Positions 48,783 to 57,008 of a stretch of 64,000 nt of DNA are shown here, piece by piece. A model generated the notes under the pieces. The model was not told the origin of the DNA. It saw nothing but the letters and a program-made list of their open reading frames with translations, and did no database searches. Made by a program: the position numbers and the translations under genes. The stretch is from Microbispora sp. ZYX-F-249 (lineage in GTDB: Bacteria; Actinomycetota; Actinomycetes; Streptosporangiales; Streptosporangiaceae): assembly GCF_039649665.1 (NCBI RefSeq), contig NZ_JBDJAW010000003.1:124001-188000 (forward strand), given 5' to 3'. The stretch's first letter is position 1. Each line of letters starts with the position of its first letter.

Positions 48783-49163
48783 TCAGTCCTGCTTGGGCCC
48801 GGTGCTCTCCACGACCTCGAACGACCACAGCTCGGAGTCGGTCGCGGCCGGGCCCTGCCCGTGCCCATGACCCTGCCCATGACCCTGCCCGTGCCCGTGG
48901 CCCTGTGCGCCCGCCTCGGCGGCGGCCTGCGCGTGCCCCGACTGGAACGCCCGGCTCTCCTGCCAGCGCCGGAAGTCCTCCTCGCTGCGCCACCGCGTGT
49001 AGACGAGGTAGCGGTCGCTGCCCTCCACCGGCCGCAACAGCTCGAACCACTCGAACCCGTCGGCCGACTCGACCATCCCGGCCCGGTTGGCGAACCGCTT
49101 CTCCAGTTCGCGCCGCATCTCCTCGGGCACCGTCAGCACGTTGATCTTCACGACCGAAGGCAC
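48783..49163 (-). CDS. ABM-family (haem monooxygenase-like) protein with His/Gly insert
   Basis: The 126-residue dimeric alpha/beta-barrel protein of the antibiotic-biosynthesis-monooxygenase superfamily begins VVKINVLTVPEEMRRELEKRFANRAGMVE, with the haem-degrading-type motif GFEWFELLRPVEGSDRYLVYTRW. Between helix and last strand is a low-complexity insert alternating His-Gly and Gln-Gly (about residues 86-104), encoded by near-identical CATGACCCTGCC units. The insert may bind metal or haem. The closest named relatives are HmoA/MhuD-type enzymes that open haem to release iron. Confidence 0.8.
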   Translation of the reverse strand: MPSVVKINVLTVPEEMRRELEKRFANRAGMVESADGFEWFELLRPVEGSDRYLVYTRWRSEEDFRRWQESRAFQSGHAQAAAEAGAQGHGHGQGHGQGHGHGQGPAATDSELWSFEVVESTGPKQD

Positions 49164-49245
49164 ATCGACTCCCGTACGCTCGACTTCAGCTGATACCTGA
49201 CCACCTTAAGTACGCCACCCTGGGATACCCCACTAGGCTCGTGAC

Positions 49246-50016
49246 GTGCGTATCGCGAGGTTCTCGATGGGCGACCAGGTCGCCTTCGGCGTGGTGGAAG
49301 ACGGCGGGCAGGTCATCGCCCGGATCGGCGGGCACCCCTTCCACGGGGTGGAGTTCACCGGTGAGCGGTTCCCGGTGGCCGAGGTCCGCCTGGTCGCCCC
49401 CATGTTGCCCAGCAAGATCATCGCTATCGGAAAGAACTACGCCGACCACGCCAGGGAGATGGGCGGCGAGCCCCCGGCGGAGCCGGTCGTGTTCCTCAAG
49501 CCCAACACCACCGTGATCGGTCCCTCGGAGGCGATCGCGTACCCGGCGAAGCTGTCGGAGCGGGTCGACTACGAAGGCGAGCTGGCCGTGGTGATCGGCC
49601 GGCTGTGCCGTGACGTCCCCGCCGAACGCGCGGGCGACGTCATCTTCGGCTACACCTGCGCCAACGACGTCACCGCGCGTGACCTGCAGGCCAGGGACGG
49701 CCAGTGGACCAGGGCCAAGGGCTTCGACACGTTCTGCCCGCTCGGTCCCTGGATCGAGACCGAGCTCGACCCGGCCGACCTGGCGATCACCACCACGCTC
49801 AACGGCGAGGTCAGGCAGAGCGCCCGCACCTCCCTCCTGCTGCACGACATCCCCGCGCTCGTCGCGTACGTGAGCGCGGTCATGACCCTGCTGCCCGGAG
49901 ACGTCATCCTGACCGGCACGCCCGCCGGGGTGGGCCCGATGTCCGTGGGCGACGAGGTCGGCGTCTCCATCGAAGGAATCGGAACTCTCACTAACCGGGT
50001 GATCTCACGTGACTAG
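49246..50016 (+). CDS. FAH-superfamily hydrolase/isomerase
   Basis: The 256-residue enzyme of the fumarylacetoacetate hydrolase superfamily has [13 protein letters not shown], the metal-binding E-x-E motif in [12 protein letters not shown], a later Asp in [12 protein letters not shown], and [15 protein letters not shown]. Members cleave or isomerise C-C bonds of acylpyruvates and related diketo acids; the substrate here is unknown. GTG 49246 lies six bases after TAGGCT, so leaderless. It overlaps gltX by eight bases, a linkage I associate with actinobacterial genomes. Confidence 0.88.
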   Translation: MRIARFSMGDQVAFGVVEDGGQVIARIGGHPFHGVEFTGERFPVAEVRLVAPMLPSKIIAIGKNYADHAREMGGEPPAEPVVFLKPNTTVIGPSEAIAYPAKLSERVDYEGELAVVIGRLCRDVPAERAGDVIFGYTCANDVTARDLQARDGQWTRAKGFDTFCPLGPWIETELDPADLAITTTLNGEVRQSARTSLLLHDIPALVAYVSAVMTLLPGDVILTGTPAGVGPMSVGDEVGVSIEGIGTLTNRVISRD

Positions 50017-51382
50017 GGTGCGCTTCGCCCCTTCGCCCACCGGCATGTTCCACGTCGGCGGCGCCCGTTCGGCGCTGTTCAACTGGGCGATCGCCGAGCA
50101 GTCCGGCGGCACGTTCGTGCTGCGCATCGAGGACACGGACGCGGCACGCAACCGGCCCGAGTGGACCGAGGGCATCATCTCGGCCCTCGCCTGGATCGGC
50201 ATCAACGGCGGCTCGCCGCGCTTCGAGGGGCCGTACTTCCAGTCCGCCTACGAGCAGCAGCACCGCGAGGCCGCGGCCAAGCTGCTCAAGGACGGCAAGG
50301 CCTACCACTGCACCTGCACGCGCGACGACGTGAAGGCCAGAACCGGCTCCGAGCACCAGGGCTACGACGGCCACTGCCGCGACCTCGGCCTGACCGAGGG
50401 CGCCGTGCGGTTCCGTACGCCCGACGAGGGTGTGACGGTCGTGGACGACAAGGTCCGCGGGCGGGTGGAGTTCCCCAACTCGGCGATGGAGGACTTCGTC
50501 ATCGTCCGCGGGGACGGCTCGCCGCTGTTCATCCTCGCCAACGTCGTCGACGACATGGAGATGCGGATCGACCACGTGGTCCGCGCCGAGGAGCACCTGT
50601 CCAACACGCCCAAGCAGCAGCTCCTGTGGAAGGCGCTCGGGGCGGAGCCGCCGGTCTGGGCGCACGTGCCCGTGATCGTCAACGAGAAGCGGCAGAAGCT
50701 GTCCAAGCGCCGCGACAAGGTCGCCCTGGAGTCGTACCGCGACGAGGGCTATCTCGCCGAGGCGATGGTCAACTACCTCATGCTGCTCGGCTGGGGGCCC
50801 GGCGACGACCGGGAGATCATGCCGTGGTCGGAGATGATGCCGCTGTTCCGGCTCGAGGACGTGAACCAGGCGCCGGCCTTCTTCGACGAGAAGAAGCTGC
50901 GGGCCTTCAACGGCGAGTACATCCGGGCGCTGCCCCGCGAGGTGTTCGCCGCCCGCTGCGAGCCGTGGCTCGACCCGTCCTGGGACCGCTCGGTCTTCGC
51001 CCGCGTGGCCGACCTGGTGCAGACGCGGGTCGCCGTGCTGTCGGAGGTCACCGCCAACGTCGACTTCCTGTTCCTGGACGAGCCCGTCTTCGACCAGGCC
51101 TCCTGGGACAAGGCGATGAAGCCGGGGGCGGCCGAGATCCTGGCCGGGTACGCCGAGCGACTGGAGACGGTCAGCTGGGACCCCGACTCGCTCAAGACCG
51201 CCCTGGAGGAGGTCGGCCTCGCCCACGGGCTCAAGCTCGGCAAGGCGCAGGCGCCCGTCCGCGTGGCGATCACCGGCAGGACCGTGGGCCTGCCGCTGTT
51301 CGAGTCGATCGAGGTGCTCGGCCGCGAGCGCTCACTCGACCGGCTCCGTACGGCTCTCGCCCGGCTGTCCGAGGCTTCCTGA
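50009..51382 (+). CDS. gltX: Glutamyl-tRNA synthetase
   Basis: The 457-residue class I synthetase charges tRNA-Glu. With GatCAB present and no glnS in the window, it probably also misacylates tRNA-Gln. The HIGH-type motif is [20 protein letters not shown] and the KMSKS-type motif is [12 protein letters not shown]. The C-terminal helical anticodon-binding part is compact. GTG 50009 overlaps the upstream gene. tRNA-Gln and two tRNA-Glu genes lie 2.3 kb downstream. Confidence 0.95.
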   Translation: MTRVRFAPSPTGMFHVGGARSALFNWAIAEQSGGTFVLRIEDTDAARNRPEWTEGIISALAWIGINGGSPRFEGPYFQSAYEQQHREAAAKLLKDGKAYHCTCTRDDVKARTGSEHQGYDGHCRDLGLTEGAVRFRTPDEGVTVVDDKVRGRVEFPNSAMEDFVIVRGDGSPLFILANVVDDMEMRIDHVVRAEEHLSNTPKQQLLWKALGAEPPVWAHVPVIVNEKRQKLSKRRDKVALESYRDEGYLAEAMVNYLMLLGWGPGDDREIMPWSEMMPLFRLEDVNQAPAFFDEKKLRAFNGEYIRALPREVFAARCEPWLDPSWDRSVFARVADLVQTRVAVLSEVTANVDFLFLDEPVFDQASWDKAMKPGAAEILAGYAERLETVSWDPDSLKTALEEVGLAHGLKLGKAQAPVRVAITGRTVGLPLFESIEVLGRERSLDRLRTALARLSEAS

Positions 51383-51427
51383 CGCGTCAGGAAGCCCGAC
51401 GGCGGGCGCGCAGAGGCGAGTGAGGGC

Positions 51428-51470
51428 GACGGCGCCGGGGAGTCCCCGAAAAGGGGTCCCCGGCGCCGTC
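51428..51470. terminator. Bidirectional terminator, gltX / M3 peptidase
   Basis: GACGGCGCCGGGG pairs exactly with its 13-base complement, with an inner CCCC/GGGG stem and a GAAAA loop. It lies between convergent genes. Confidence 0.85.
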
Positions 51471-51477
51471 CGCGTCT

Positions 51478-53460
51478 CTACAGGAGGCCGCGGCGGTCCA
51501 GCAGCGGGGTGATCTCCGGGTCCCGCCCCCGGAAGTCGCGGAACGCCGTCATCGAGTCCACGCTGCCGCCCCGCGACAGCAGGGCCCGGCGGAAGGTGTC
51601 GCCGTTCTCCCGGCGCAGCCCGCCGTTCTCGTTGAACCACTCGACGGTGTCGGCGTCGAGGACCTCGCTCCAGATGTAGGAGTAGTAGCCGGCGCTGTAG
51701 CCGCCCGCCCAGATATGGGCGAAATACGTGCTGCGGTAGCGCGGCGGGACGGCGGGCAGGTCCACCCCCGCCTCCCGCAGCGCCCGCTTCTCGAACTCCT
51801 CCACGTCCTCCTCGCCGTCGTACGCCGTGTGCCAGGCCCAGTCGAGCAGGGTGGCGGCGAGGTACTCCAGCGTGGCGAAGCCCTGGTTGAACTTCTGCGT
51901 CTCCAGCATCCGGTCGACGAGATCCTGCGGCATCGGCTCGCCCGTCTCGTGGTGCCTGGCGTACTCGGCCAGGATCTCCGGGTGGACCGCCCACATCTCG
52001 TTCACCTGGGAGGGGTACTCGACGAAGTCGCGCGGCACGGCGGTCCCGGAGAACCGGGGGTAGCGCACGTCGGAGAACAACCCGTGCAGCGCGTGCCCGA
52101 ACTCGTGGAACATCGTGTTGACCTCGTCGAACGTCATGAGGGTCGGCTCGCCCTTGACGATGTTGAGGTTGTTGACCACGACCGGCCTGGTGCCCTCCAG
52201 GCCCGACTGCTTCACGAGGCTGTTCATCCACGCCCCGCCCCGCTTGGAGGCCCTGGCGTGGAAGTCGCCGAGGAACAGGCCCAGCGGGGAGCCGTCCTCG
52301 TCACGCACCTCGAAGACCCGCACCTCCGGGTGGTAGCCGTACAGGTCGGGGCGCTCGTGGAAGGTGACGCCGTACAGCCGGGTCGCCGCGTTGAAGACGC
52401 CCTTCTCCAAAACCGTGTTCAGCTCGAAGTACGGCCGCATGCGCCGGCTGTCGATGTCGTAGCGGGCCTTGCGCACCTTCTCGGAGTAGAACGCCCAGTC
52501 CCACGGCTGGATCGGGTGCCCGGCGATCTCCTCCAGGTCCGCCTGCTCCTTGCGCGCGTTCGCCACGGCCGGCGGCACGAGCCGGTCGAGCATCTCGGTG
52601 ACCGCCCGGGTGGTGCCCGCCGTCTGGTCGGCCAGGACGTACTCCGCGTGGTTCTCGTAGCCGAGCAGCCGCGCGCGCTCCCGGCGCAGCACCGCCAACT
52701 CCTTGATCAGCTCCGCGTTGGCGGCGCCCCGCCCGACCGAGGCGCGGTGGATCCGCTCGCGCAGGGAGCGGTCGGTCAGCTCGGCCAGGGCCGGCTGGCC
52801 GGTGGGCAGGACCAGCGAGATCAGATACCTGCCGTCCAGCCCGCGTTCCCTGGCCTGGTCGGCGAGCGCCTCGATGGCGTCCTGCGACAGCCCGTCGAGT
52901 TCGGCCACGTCCTCGACCACCACGGCCCGCTCGTTGGTGTCGGCGAGCAGGTTCTGCTGGAAGGCCGTTCCCAGGGCCGACAGCCGTTCGTTGATCTCCC
53001 GCAGCCGGGCCTGGTCCTGCGGGCCCAGCGTGGCGCCCGCACGGGTGAAGTCGGTGAGGTAGCGCTTCAGCAGCCACCGCTGCTCGTCGTCGGCCGCCTC
53101 GACCGCCTGGATGCGGGCGAACAGCTTCGCGTTGAGGTGGATCGCGTCGGCGTGCTTGGCGAGCTTCGGCGTGACGTCCTTCTGGATCTCCTGTACGCCG
53201 GGCGTGGTGTCGGAGGACGCCTGGTTGAAGAACACCGCCGAGACCCGGTCGAGGAGAGCACCCGACTTCTCCAGCGCCTCGATCGTGTTCTCGAACGTCG
53301 GAGGGGCCGGGTTCTCCGCGATCGCCTCGACCTCCGCGATGTGCTCGGCCATGCCCTGCTCGAACGCCGGCGCGTAGTGCTCCTCCCCGATCTCCTGGAA
53401 GGGAGGCAGCCCGTAGGGCAGGGTGCTCGGACTGAGGAAGGGGTTCGCGGCCGAGGTCAT
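51478..53460 (-). CDS. M3-family peptidyl-dipeptidase/oligopeptidase
   Basis: The 660-residue cytoplasmic zinc metallopeptidase is Dcp/PrlC-like. The zinc motif H-E-F-G-H is in MFHEFGHALHGLFSDVRYP, with the downstream Glu in EYPSQVNEMW. The N-terminal helical lid begins FLSPSTLPYGLPPFQEIGEEHYAPAFEQGM. It degrades short peptides. It contains the usual FELNTVLEKGVF and PRYRSTYFAHIWAGGYSAGYYSYIW core motifs. ATG 53460 follows GGAGGAGCC-type purines. Monocistronic. Confidence 0.92.
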   Translation of the reverse strand: MTSAANPFLSPSTLPYGLPPFQEIGEEHYAPAFEQGMAEHIAEVEAIAENPAPPTFENTIEALEKSGALLDRVSAVFFNQASSDTTPGVQEIQKDVTPKLAKHADAIHLNAKLFARIQAVEAADDEQRWLLKRYLTDFTRAGATLGPQDQARLREINERLSALGTAFQQNLLADTNERAVVVEDVAELDGLSQDAIEALADQARERGLDGRYLISLVLPTGQPALAELTDRSLRERIHRASVGRGAANAELIKELAVLRRERARLLGYENHAEYVLADQTAGTTRAVTEMLDRLVPPAVANARKEQADLEEIAGHPIQPWDWAFYSEKVRKARYDIDSRRMRPYFELNTVLEKGVFNAATRLYGVTFHERPDLYGYHPEVRVFEVRDEDGSPLGLFLGDFHARASKRGGAWMNSLVKQSGLEGTRPVVVNNLNIVKGEPTLMTFDEVNTMFHEFGHALHGLFSDVRYPRFSGTAVPRDFVEYPSQVNEMWAVHPEILAEYARHHETGEPMPQDLVDRMLETQKFNQGFATLEYLAATLLDWAWHTAYDGEEDVEEFEKRALREAGVDLPAVPPRYRSTYFAHIWAGGYSAGYYSYIWSEVLDADTVEWFNENGGLRRENGDTFRRALLSRGGSVDSMTAFRDFRGRDPEITPLLDRRGLL

Positions 53461-53617
53461 CTCTGGCGGCTCCTCACGTGGTGCTGGCGTTTGTCCCAGC
53501 CTCGCACAGGAGCGCCACGCCCTTCCCCACAGGAGGACCGGACCCCTCTGACGGGAGGCTCGGACCCCTCGGAGCGAGGGATCGGATCACGAGATCAGGC
53601 GGCACGCCGCAATCGTT

Positions 53618-53647
53618 TTGGTAGTGGGTCGCAAGCTGGGCTATTCT
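53618..53647 (+). promoter_or_regulatory. Promoter of the tRNA cluster
   Basis: TTGGTA (53618-53623) and TATTCT (53642-53647) are spaced 18 bases. The first tRNA begins 43 bases after the -10. Confidence 0.55.
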
Positions 53648-53689
53648 TTCGGAGTCGCAAGCGGGAGCCGCGAGGCCCCCGCAAGCAGA

Positions 53690-53761
53690 TGGGGTATGGG
53701 GTAATTGGCAGCCCGACGGATTCTGGCTCCGTTAGTCTAGGTTCGAGTCCTGGTACCCCAG
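53690..53761 (+). tRNA. tRNA-Gln (CUG)
   Basis: The cloverleaf folds with acceptor TGGGGTA/TACCCCA, anticodon stem ACGGA/TCCGT around TTCTGGC (anticodon CTG), and a T-loop TTCGAGT. CCA is not encoded. It is 72 nt with discriminator G. Confidence 0.93.
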
Positions 53762-53810
53762 CTGGATCCCCCCAAGGGATTCCGCTGGAAACAGCAAGTG
53801 CACAGTGCAA

Positions 53811-53883
53811 GGTCCCGTCGTCTAGTGGCCTAGGACGCCGCCCTCTCAAGGCGGTAACGGCGGTTCGAATCCGCTCGGGACTA
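53811..53883 (+). tRNA. tRNA-Glu (CUC), copy 1
   Basis: Acceptor GGTCCCG/CGGGACT (first pair G-U), anticodon stem CCGCC/GGCGG around CTCTCAA (anticodon CTC), T-loop TTCGAAT, discriminator A. CCA is not encoded. 73 nt. Confidence 0.93.
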
Positions 53884-53896
53884 CTTCACTGCACAC

Positions 53897-53969
53897 GGCT
53901 CCGTCGTCTAGTGGCCTAGGACGCCGCCCTCTCAAGGCGGTAGCGCCGGTTCGAATCCGGTCGGGGCTA
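53897..53969 (+). tRNA. tRNA-Glu (CUC), copy 2
   Basis: Acceptor GGCTCCG/CGGGGCT, same anticodon arm and D-arm as copy 1, T-stem GCCGG/CCGGT. 73 nt. Only 13 bases separate it from copy 1. The acceptor and T-stem differ by compensated changes. Confidence 0.93.
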
Positions 53970-53981
53970 CATCATCGGGAA

Positions 53982-54010
53982 CCCTCGGCACTCCCCGTGC
54001 CGGGGGTTTT
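53982..54010 (+). terminator. Terminator of the tRNA cluster
   Basis: CCCTCGGCAC with GTGCCGGGGG (10 bp, one G-U) around TCCCC, followed by TTTT. Confidence 0.88.
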
Positions 54011-54088
54011 CGTCGTTACGGGACGCCGCGCCCCGCTCATGGACAAATCCCTCTCTCGCAGTCGCCTCCCTAGACGGCCGCCTGCCGC

Positions 54089-54122
54089 CTGTCTACGCTG
54101 TAGACAGAATCTACGATGTAGA
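54089..54122. promoter_or_regulatory. Two tandem operators before the hydrolase-TetR pair
   Basis: CTGTCTAC-gct-GTAGACAG (54089-54107, perfect 8-bp arms) is followed by TCTAC-gat-GTAGA (54110-54122). Shared half-site TCTAC, 18 bases centre to centre. Probable binding sites of the downstream TetR protein. Confidence 0.75.
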
Positions 54123-54136
54123 AACGAGGGGGTCGC

Positions 54137-55021
54137 ATGCGGGAGTTCGTATCCGTGCCGGGTGCCAGGCTGTACACCGAACGGGCGGGGGAGGGGCCGG
54201 CGCTTCTGCTCATCTCGGGAGGGGGAGGCGACGCCGGCATGTACGAGGCGGTCGTCGCGCCGCTGTCCCGCCGCTTCACCGTCATCACCTACGACCGGCG
54301 GGGAAACTCGCGCAGCCGGCTCGCCGATCCCGCCGCGCCCACCTCGGTGGCCGAGCAGGCGGACGACGCCGTCGCCGTGCTCGGCCACCACGGCGTCGAG
54401 CGCGCGTACGTCTTCGGCAGCAGCGCCGGTGCGATCATCACGGTGGAGATGGTGGCGAGGCACGCGGACCGGCTGCTCGGGGCCGTCGCCCACGAGCCGC
54501 CGCTCGTGCAGATCATCCCGGGCGGCCCGGAGAGCGAGAGCATCCGCCGGCTTCAGGGCGTCGCCCGTAAGGGCCTGATGCGCGGCTGGGTGGCCTTCGC
54601 GACCATGACCATGCCCCGGACGCCCGCGTTCCTCCTGTCCCCGGCGGGGCGGCTCGTCGCCGCCGGGGCCCTTCGGGTGGGTACGGCCGTCCTTCCGGTC
54701 GTACGGCGGGTGCGGGGCGGGGAGCCCGGCGGCATGGAGCGTCTTCTCGGCAACACCCGGCGGCTGCTGCGGGTGGAGCTGCCCGCGTTCGTCGACGAGT
54801 ACGAACCCGACCTGGCCGCGTTGCGCCGGGCTCCGGTGCCCTGGTGCACGGCCACCGGCCGGGACAGCGTCGGACGCCCCTACCATCGGCCCGCGCACGT
54901 CCTCGGCGAGCTGGTCGGCGTACGATGCGAGGAGTTCCCGGGAGGGCACGTCTCCTACCAGGAGACGCCCGACGAGTTCGTCCGCACGCTGACCGAGATC
55001 CTGGACGGTTTTTCGCCATGA
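54137..55021 (+). CDS. Alpha/beta hydrolase
   Basis: The 294-residue hydrolase begins REFVSVPGARLYTERAGEGPALLLISGGGG, with the nucleophile elbow G-S-S-A-G and acid/His near the end (HVSYQETP region). The oxyanion-side motif YDRRGNSRS is typical. The substrate is unknown. ATG 54137 follows GAGGGGG and sits just downstream of two TetR-type operators. It overlaps the TetR gene as ATGA, so it is probably the enzyme regulated by that repressor, possibly a detoxification esterase or epoxide hydrolase-like enzyme. Confidence 0.85.
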   Translation: MREFVSVPGARLYTERAGEGPALLLISGGGGDAGMYEAVVAPLSRRFTVITYDRRGNSRSRLADPAAPTSVAEQADDAVAVLGHHGVERAYVFGSSAGAIITVEMVARHADRLLGAVAHEPPLVQIIPGGPESESIRRLQGVARKGLMRGWVAFATMTMPRTPAFLLSPAGRLVAAGALRVGTAVLPVVRRVRGGEPGGMERLLGNTRRLLRVELPAFVDEYEPDLAALRRAPVPWCTATGRDSVGRPYHRPAHVLGELVGVRCEEFPGGHVSYQETPDEFVRTLTEILDGFSP

Positions 55022-55662
55022 CCGACACGGGCGGCACGGTGGAGGGCAGGCCGGTGCGGCCGACCCTGAGCCACGCCTACATCGTCGCCGTCGCGCTCGC
55101 CCTCATCGACCGGGCGGGACTGGACAAGTTCTCGATGCGCAAGCTCGGCGCCGAGCTCGGCGTCGACGCCATGGCCGTCTACCGCTACTTCTCCGACCAG
55201 GAGGCGTTGTTCGACGGCATCGCCGAGGCGCTGTTCGACGAGCTCGACGTGGACTCCCTGCCGTGGGAGGCGTCGTGGCGCGAACTGGCCGCGGAGACGG
55301 CCCGCCGGATGCGGGACGCTCTGCTGCGGCACCCACACGCCGTGACGATCTTCGCGACCCGTCCCGTACGGTCGGCGGCGGCCATCTCCTGCGGCGACCG
55401 GGCCGTCGCCGTCCTGTGCGACGCCGGTTTCACACCGGTCCAGGCGGTCCAGGCGGTCCGGTGCCTCCAGGAGTTCACCGTGGGGCACGTGCTCGCCCTC
55501 ACCGCCGCACAGCTGGGCGGGCTGCGGCGCAGCAGGAAGCCCGCTGCGGGCTCTCCCGGCTACAACCTCCTCGCGCTGGGCGCGGACGGGGCCGGGCGCG
55601 GCGACCACTTCGCAATGGGGCTGACGGCCCTTCTGGACGGCTTCGAGCGTCTTGTCGGCTGA
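55018..55662 (+). CDS. TetR-family repressor
   Basis: The product has 214 residues. The N-terminal HTH (SHAYIVAVALALIDRAGLDKFSMRKLGAELGVDAMAVYRYFSDQEALFDG) is the best match to the TetR DNA-binding helices. The C-terminal ligand domain (about 75-214) resembles the TetR_C group and carries the helix RCLQEFTVGHVL. ATG 55018 overlaps the hydrolase stop. It likely binds the operators at 54089-54122 and is autoregulated with the hydrolase. Confidence 0.9.
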   Translation: MTDTGGTVEGRPVRPTLSHAYIVAVALALIDRAGLDKFSMRKLGAELGVDAMAVYRYFSDQEALFDGIAEALFDELDVDSLPWEASWRELAAETARRMRDALLRHPHAVTIFATRPVRSAAAISCGDRAVAVLCDAGFTPVQAVQAVRCLQEFTVGHVLALTAAQLGGLRRSRKPAAGSPGYNLLALGADGAGRGDHFAMGLTALLDGFERLVG

Positions 55663-55744
55663 CCCGCCGGCGGTCCTCCACCCTCCCGCTGTGGGTGGCT
55701 CTCACATGGCGCCGCCTACGCTGGGAGGTGATGAGCAAGTGGGG

Positions 55745-56186
55745 GTGGTGAACGCGGTGACGAAGGCACGGGAGGTCATGGACCAGATGGGGCGTTGCTT
55801 TCGACGCCCACGACGCGGACGGCGCGATGCTGCTGTTCCATCCGGGGTGCGCGCTCGTGAGTCCCGAGGGCACGGCGGACGGACGTGAGGAGATCGCGTC
55901 GGTCGTGACGCGGTTCTTCACCGCCTTTCCGGACTACCACCGGTCGACCTGGCGGAAGATCGACGTCGGCGACTGCGCGGTGGACGAGGTCACGCTCACC
56001 GGCACCCACAAGGGCCCGCTGCTGCTGCCGGACGGCGAGGAGGCCGAGGCGACCGGGCGGCGCATCCTCGTGCGCTGCTGCGACCTCATCACCGTCCAGG
56101 ACGGGCTCGTGGTCAGCTACCAGGTGTACTTCGACCAGTTGGAGCTGCTCGCGCAGCTCGGGCTCTACCCGCCGCCCGCCGCCTAG
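55745..56186 (+). pseudogene. SnoaL/NTF2-like gene interrupted by a frameshift
   Basis: One frame gives NAVTKAREVMDQMGR from GTG 55745/55748. A different frame gives AFDAHDADGAMLLFHPGCALV and the rest of an NTF2-fold domain to the stop at 56184-56186. The total span (442 bases) is one base more than a multiple of three. A single extra T in GCGTTGCTTTC near 55791-55798 restores a normal reading (about 146 residues). The 3' part alone (ATG 55827, 119 residues) lacks the first helix. Either a recent null allele or a sequencing error. The stop overlaps that of the convergent mgtC gene. Confidence 0.75.
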
Positions 56187-56905
56187 AAGTGCTGGGTGTC
56201 GGCGTCGCCGCAGGAGATGGTGAGCACACCCTCGATCTCGGCCAGCCTGCTCGTGAGGTCCCCCATCGAGCCGGGACCGTGGAGCAGCAGGGTGACCGTG
56301 ACCGTGCCGGTGTCCCGGCCCAGGCCGGGCTGCTCGAGCGACAGCTCGTCGACCACGAAACGGCGGCCCGTGCACTCGGCCAGGGCCTGGCGCAGCACGC
56401 CCCGGCCGTCCAGGTACGACAGGCGCAGCCGCGACTGCGCATATCTCGAGCGGGGGAGCCGGGCCGCCAGCGGGGTGAGCCCCAGCATCACGACGAAGTT
56501 CCCGACCGTGGCCACGACGGCGAGCGGCCACAGGCCCGCCCCCGCGGCCATGCCGACTCCGGCGGTGAGCCACACGGCGGCGGCCGTGGTCAGCCCCTTG
56601 ACCGCGTCACGGCGTACGAAGATCAGCCCGCCGCCGATGAAGCCGATGCCGGAGACGATCTGGGCGGCCACCCGGGACGGATCGAGCGACACGGAACCGC
56701 CGAGGACGTCGGAGAAACCGTGTTTGGACACGAGCATGAACAGCGCGGCGCCGAACCCCACGAGCGTGTGGGTGCGTAACCCGGCGCTCTTCTGCCGGAT
56801 CTCCCGCTCGAGGCCGATGGCCGCCGACAGCACGAGCGCGATGACGAGGTCCACGGCCGGCTGCCACCACGCCACAGGGCTCACCATGAGTGAGATCGGC
56901 GTCAC
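56183..56905 (-). CDS. MgtC/SapB-family membrane protein
   Basis: The product has 240 residues. Four or five membrane spans occupy residues 8-145 with conserved core GLEREIRQKSAGLRTHTLVGFGAALFML, GIGFIGGGLIFVR and GLTTAAAVWLTAGVGMAAG. The C-terminal soluble domain (160-240) is ACT-like. Some members affect Mg homeostasis or ATP synthase; no direct transport is established. GTG 56905 lies six bases after TAGTCT, a probable leaderless start; ATG 56887 is the alternative. Confidence 0.88.
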   Translation of the reverse strand: MTPISLMVSPVAWWQPAVDLVIALVLSAAIGLEREIRQKSAGLRTHTLVGFGAALFMLVSKHGFSDVLGGSVSLDPSRVAAQIVSGIGFIGGGLIFVRRDAVKGLTTAAAVWLTAGVGMAAGAGLWPLAVVATVGNFVVMLGLTPLAARLPRSRYAQSRLRLSYLDGRGVLRQALAECTGRRFVVDELSLEQPGLGRDTGTVTVTLLLHGPGSMGDLTSRLAEIEGVLTISCGDADTQHF

Positions 56906-56966
56906 GCGACCAGACTAAGTCCGCAGGCCCGGGCCGGTCATCTCGCCGTGACCGTGGTGACGGCGA

Positions 56967-56994
56967 GGCCGGGACGGACACCGCCGTCCCGGCC
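56967..56994. terminator. Hairpin after the acidic-protein gene
   Basis: GGCCGGGACGG and its exact 11-base complement flank a 6-base loop, 15 bases past the stop of the 567-aa gene. Confidence 0.65.
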
Positions 56995-57008
56995 CGGGCG
57001 GGGGACCG

